This document shows, piece after piece, positions 61,130 through 64,000 of a DNA stretch of 64,000 bases (position 1 is its first letter; every line of letters begins with the position of its first letter). Origin of the DNA: RPQJ01 sp052035645 (GTDB lineage: Bacteria > Pseudomonadota > Gammaproteobacteria > Steroidobacterales > Steroidobacteraceae); NCBI GenBank assembly GCA_052035645.1, contig JBPOHK010000171.1, positions 1 through 64,000 of the forward strand, written 5' to 3'. The notes under the pieces are model-generated. The model ran no database searches. It saw only the letters and a list, made by a program, of their open reading frames with translations, and was not told where the DNA came from. A program made the position numbers and the translations under genes.

Positions 61130-61554
61130 GAAAGCCCGGCATCGTCGCGGCGGAGATCGAGTTCGACGTGGCCTTCCACGACGTGGACCTCGTCGGCGTG
61201 GTCTGGCACGGGCACTACCTGAAGTATTTCGAGAACGCCCGCTGGGCGCTCATGGACCGGCTCGGCTTCGGCTTCCAGCGCATGGTCGACTCGGGCTACG
61301 CCTGGCCGGTGGTCGAGATGCAGGCGAAGTACCTGCACGCCGCCCGGTTCGGGGAGCGCCTGCGCGCGCGTGCGGGGCTCGTGGAGTGGGAGAGCCGGCT
61401 GGTCGTCAACTACCTCGTCACCCGGGTGGCCGACTCGGTACGCATCGCCCGCGCGCAGTCGGTGCAGGTGGCGGTCGACGGCCGCAGCGGCGAGCTGCAG
61501 TTCGCCTGCCCGGACGAGTTCCTCGCGGCCGTGCGCCGGGCGTTGCCGGCATGA
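61126..61554 (+). CDS. Acyl-CoA/ACP thioesterase (4-hydroxybenzoyl-CoA type)
   Basis: A 142-residue single hotdog domain from GTG 61126. FHDVDLVGVVWHGHYLKYFENAR contains the conserved Asp and the hotdog helix of the 4HBT/YbgC family. It may release finished or stalled chains from the carrier protein. Overlaps of 4 bases on each side indicate one operon. Confidence 0.88.
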   Translation: MRKPGIVAAEIEFDVAFHDVDLVGVVWHGHYLKYFENARWALMDRLGFGFQRMVDSGYAWPVVEMQAKYLHAARFGERLRARAGLVEWESRLVVNYLVTRVADSVRIARAQSVQVAVDGRSGELQFACPDEFLAAVRRALPA

Positions 61555-62030
61555 GCGCGTCGCAGCTGGCGTCGATGCCTCCGGCCGAAGCGGTGATTCC
61601 CCACCGCGGCGCGGCGCTGCTCATCGAGCGCGTACTGCGCGCGGACGGTACGCGTCTCGTGGCGGCGCTCACCGTGCGGCCCGGCACGGCGTTCAGCGAT
61701 CCGGACGGCACGCTGCCGGCGTGGATGGCGCCCGAGATCATGGCCCAGGCCATCGCGGCCTATGCCGGCTGCAAGTCGCTCGCGGAACGCGGCAGCGCCG
61801 CTCCGCTCGGCCTGCTGCTCGGCGTGCGCCACCTGCGCGTCGCCCTCGAGCGTTTCGCGCCCGGCGACGAGCTGCAGGTCGAGGTGCTGTGCACTTCGTC
61901 CGACGAAGAGGGGCGCGGAGTGTTCGACTGCGAGCTCCGCACGGCGGCGGCAGTCGCGGCCACGGCGACGCTCACGGTCTTCCAGCCTCAGGACGCGCGG
62001 ACCCTGCAGACGCTGCTGGAGGCCGGATGA
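61551..62030 (+). CDS. ApeP-like 3-hydroxyacyl-ACP dehydratase
   Basis: A 159-residue hotdog protein. PPAEAVIPHRGAALLIERVL at the N-terminus and APEIMAQAIAAYAG in the central helix match ApeP-type dehydratases of aryl polyene pathways, with the conserved His in PHRG and Glu in PEIMAQ. It dehydrates the 3-hydroxy intermediate in each round of polyene extension. The pathway assignment is by family. Confidence 0.87.
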   Translation: MSASQLASMPPAEAVIPHRGAALLIERVLRADGTRLVAALTVRPGTAFSDPDGTLPAWMAPEIMAQAIAAYAGCKSLAERGSAAPLGLLLGVRHLRVALERFAPGDELQVEVLCTSSDEEGRGVFDCELRTAAAVAATATLTVFQPQDARTLQTLLEAG

Positions 62031-62764
62031 GCACGACCGCATCGAGCATCCTCGTCACCGGTTCGAGCCGCGGCATCGGGGCCGCGATCGCCCGACGCCT
62101 CGCCGCCGACGGCCACGAGGTGGTCGTGCACTGCAGAAGCCGGGCCGCCGAGGCGGCCGAGGTGGTGGAGACGATCCGCCGCTCGGGCGGCCGGGCGCGC
62201 TCCCTGCAGTTCGACGTCACGGACCGCGACGCCTGCGCGGCGTGCATCGGCGCGGACCTCGAGGCGCACGGCGCCTACTACGGCGTCGTCTGCAACGCGG
62301 GACTCGCGCACGACACGGCGTTCCCGGCCATGAGCGGCGAGGCGTGGGACTCGGTGATCCGCAGCAACCTCGACGCGTTCTACAACGTGCTGCAGCCCGT
62401 CATCATGCCCATGGTGCGCAGGCGCGCCCCGGGCCGCATCGTCACGCTGTCCTCGGTCTCCGGGCTCGTCGGCAACCGCGGGCAGGTCAACTACAGCGCG
62501 GCGAAGGCGGGCGTCATCGGCGCCACCAAGGCGCTGGCCGTCGAACTCGCCAAGCGCGCGATCACGGTGAACTGCGTGGCGCCCGGACTCATCGAGACGG
62601 ACATGGTGGACGAGCACACGCCGGTCGAGGAGATCCTCAAGGCGGTGCCAGCGCAGCGCATGGGCACGCCGGAGGAGGTCGCCGCCGTGGTGTCCTTCCT
62701 CGTGTCGCCGGGCGCGTCGTACGTGACCCGGCAGGTGATCGCAGTGAACGGGGGGCTGTGCTGA
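62027..62764 (+). CDS. 3-oxoacyl-ACP reductase (FabG-like)
   Basis: A 245-residue short-chain dehydrogenase. TGSSRGIG (11-18) binds NADPH, NAG at 90-92 is standard, and the catalytic residues are Ser143, Tyr156 and Lys160 (VNYSAAKAG). The C-terminal VNGGLC is typical of aryl polyene FabG proteins. It reduces the 3-keto group after each condensation. It overlaps the ketosynthase gene by one base. Confidence 0.95.
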   Translation: MSTTASSILVTGSSRGIGAAIARRLAADGHEVVVHCRSRAAEAAEVVETIRRSGGRARSLQFDVTDRDACAACIGADLEAHGAYYGVVCNAGLAHDTAFPAMSGEAWDSVIRSNLDAFYNVLQPVIMPMVRRRAPGRIVTLSSVSGLVGNRGQVNYSAAKAGVIGATKALAVELAKRAITVNCVAPGLIETDMVDEHTPVEEILKAVPAQRMGTPEEVAAVVSFLVSPGASYVTRQVIAVNGGLC

Positions 62765-63990
62765 TGCGGCGTGTCGTCGTCACCGGGATCGGCACGCTGA
62801 GCGCCCTCGGCTCCGGGTGGCCGCAGATCGAGGCAGGCCTGCGCGCACGGCGCAACACGGTGCGCCGCATGGACGCCTGGGACCGCTACACCGAGATGTC
62901 GACGCGCCTCGCGGCGCCGATCGACGACTTCGCGCCGCCCGCGCACTGGAACCGCAAGCAGCTGCGCGGCATGGGCCGCGTCTCGCAGCTGGCGGTGCGC
63001 GCCGCCGAGCTGGCGCTGCAGGATGCCGGGCTGCTCGGCGACCCGCTGCTGAAGTCGGGCCAGGTGGGCATCGCGTGCGGTTCCTCGATCGGCAGCACGG
63101 CCGACATCAGCGACTTCGCGCAGATGCTGCTGACGGGCACCTCGCCCGGGCTCAACGCGAATTCCTACGTGCGCATGATGCCGCACACGACCACCGCGAA
63201 CGTCGGGATCTTCTTCGGCCTGAAGGGCCGGCTGATCGTGACCTCGACCGCCTGCACCTCGGGCAGCCAGGGTGTCGGCTTCGCGTACGAGTCGATCCGC
63301 AACGGCCTGCAGACGGCGATGATCGGCGGCGGCGCGGAGGAGCTCTGCCCGAGCGAGGCCATCGCCTTCGACCTGCTGTATGCGACCAGCCGTCGCAACG
63401 ATGCGCCGCACACGACGCCCCGGCCCTACGACCGCGACCGCGACGGGCTCGTCATCGGCGAGGGCGCCGGCATGCTGGTGCTCGAGGAATTCGAGCACGC
63501 GCGGGCGCGGGGCGCGCGCATCTACGCCGAGGTGGCCGGCTTCGCGACCAACTCGGACGGTTCGCACGTCACCCGGCCCGAGGCGTCGACGATGCAGGTC
63601 GTCATGGAGCTCGCGCTGCGCGATGCCGGCCTTGCGCCGCAGGCGATCGGCTACGTGAACGGCCACGGCACCGCGACCGAACAGGGCGACATCGCCGAGA
63701 CGCAGGCGACGGCCGCGCTGTTCGGCCCGCGCATGCCGATCAGCTCGCAGAAGAGCTACCTGGGCCACACGCTCGGCGCCTGCGGCGCGCTCGAGTCGAT
63801 CTTCAGCATCGAGATGATGCGCGGCGGCTGGTTCGCGCCGACGATCAACCTCGACAACGTCGACCCGCGCTGCGGCGAGCTCGACTACATCGTCGGCGAC
63901 GGGCGCCGGCTCGACGTCGAGTACGTCATGAACAACAACTTCGCCTTCGGCGGAGTCAACACGTCGCTGGTGTTCAAGCGCGTGCCATGA
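62764..63990 (+). CDS. Beta-ketoacyl-ACP synthase (FabF-like, aryl polyene type)
   Basis: A complete 408-residue thiolase-fold enzyme. Cys164 (STACTSGSQ), His301 (NGHGTATEQGD), Lys330 (QKSYLGHTLGA) and His335 form the condensing active site. MNNNFAFGGVNTSLVF is the C-terminal loop. Its short N-terminus and NTVRRMDAWDRY segment resemble aryl polyene ketosynthases rather than housekeeping FabF. It extends the chain on the carrier protein encoded at 59492. Confidence 0.95.
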   Translation: MRRVVVTGIGTLSALGSGWPQIEAGLRARRNTVRRMDAWDRYTEMSTRLAAPIDDFAPPAHWNRKQLRGMGRVSQLAVRAAELALQDAGLLGDPLLKSGQVGIACGSSIGSTADISDFAQMLLTGTSPGLNANSYVRMMPHTTTANVGIFFGLKGRLIVTSTACTSGSQGVGFAYESIRNGLQTAMIGGGAEELCPSEAIAFDLLYATSRRNDAPHTTPRPYDRDRDGLVIGEGAGMLVLEEFEHARARGARIYAEVAGFATNSDGSHVTRPEASTMQVVMELALRDAGLAPQAIGYVNGHGTATEQGDIAETQATAALFGPRMPISSQKSYLGHTLGACGALESIFSIEMMRGGWFAPTINLDNVDPRCGELDYIVGDGRRLDVEYVMNNNFAFGGVNTSLVFKRVP

Positions 63991-64000
63991 GCGGGGATGC
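63987..64000 (+). CDS. Start of a further gene (cut by the window edge)
   Basis: An ATG at 63987 overlaps the ketosynthase stop (ATGA), as at most junctions of this operon, and would read MSGD. Only 14 bases are visible; a second ketosynthase-like or dehydratase gene would be typical here, but the product cannot be identified. Confidence 0.4.

Noticed and set aside
1..64000. Mobile elements, CRISPR arrays, prophage genes, toxin-antitoxin or defence systems
   Set aside because: No transposase, integrase, phage or cas-like product and no repeat array was seen; gene order is consistent with ordinary chromosomal operons.

Overview
The window is strikingly G+C-rich, densely coding DNA. Many starts are GTG or TTG, and adjacent genes often overlap by 1 to 8 bases. 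It reads as chromosome of a gammaproteobacterium, probably from the Xanthomonadales/Steroidobacterales side. The evidence is the def-fmt-rsmB-ntrY/ntrX block facing LysM-dprA-smg-topA, aerobic hemF, a magnesium-type HemB, LemA next to an M3 peptidase, and an aryl-polyene-like cluster. The taxonomic call is an inference. I see no insertion sequences, CRISPR arrays, rRNA or replication origin.

Layout. (1) 1-7872 (+): a sulfide-handling operon with the C-terminal end of a persulfide-dioxygenase-like metallo-hydrolase, a rhodanese, a DUF2892 membrane protein, an RND adaptor and pump, sulfide:quinone oxidoreductase and a TolC-like channel. (2) 7885-11760 (-): an FAD-linked 2-hydroxyacid dehydrogenase, a class III aminotransferase that has lost its PLP lysine, and a two-repeat protein of unknown function. 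(3) 12094-17541 (+): an ABC polysaccharide exporter (Wzm/Wzt type), three family 2 glycosyltransferases and a methyltransferase. (4) 17538-24824 (+): a complete trpL-E-G-D-C-F-B-A operon under an attenuator, then a LOG-family gene. (5) 24821-30936 (-): secreted and HD-domain proteins, xth, an M3 oligopeptidase, a GIDE/EF-hand membrane protein and lemA. (6) 31044-36708: gamma carbonic anhydrase, aroE, hemB, an ECF sigma/anti-sigma pair, tag, rlmJ and a small secreted protein. (7) 36831-41175 (-): a large secreted subtilase whose leader carries an apparent class I cyclic-di-GMP riboswitch, and hemF. (8) 41207-46626 (-): topA, smg, dprA and a LysM protein; 46804-53797 (+): def, fmt, rsmB, a DUF4390 protein, ntrY and a degenerate ntrX. 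(9) 53859-55651: a lipoprotein, a cytochrome c, tRNA-Arg(CCG) and a secreted protein. (10) 55823-64000: a B12/radical SAM protein, a phosphopantetheinyl transferase with a membrane protein, and an overlapping operon of acyltransferase, ACP, dehydratases, glycosyltransferase, thioesterase, ketoreductase and ketosynthase that resembles an aryl polyene pathway and runs off the right edge.

Most notable signals: the riboswitch before the subtilase; the trp attenuator with an almost leaderless leader peptide; the aminotransferase with Thr at the catalytic Lys position; the NtrX regulator with broken Walker A and Walker B motifs and no GAFTGA loop; the dehydratase with what looks like an AMP-ligase remnant at its N-terminus; and the RND efflux system embedded in the sulfide-oxidation operon.
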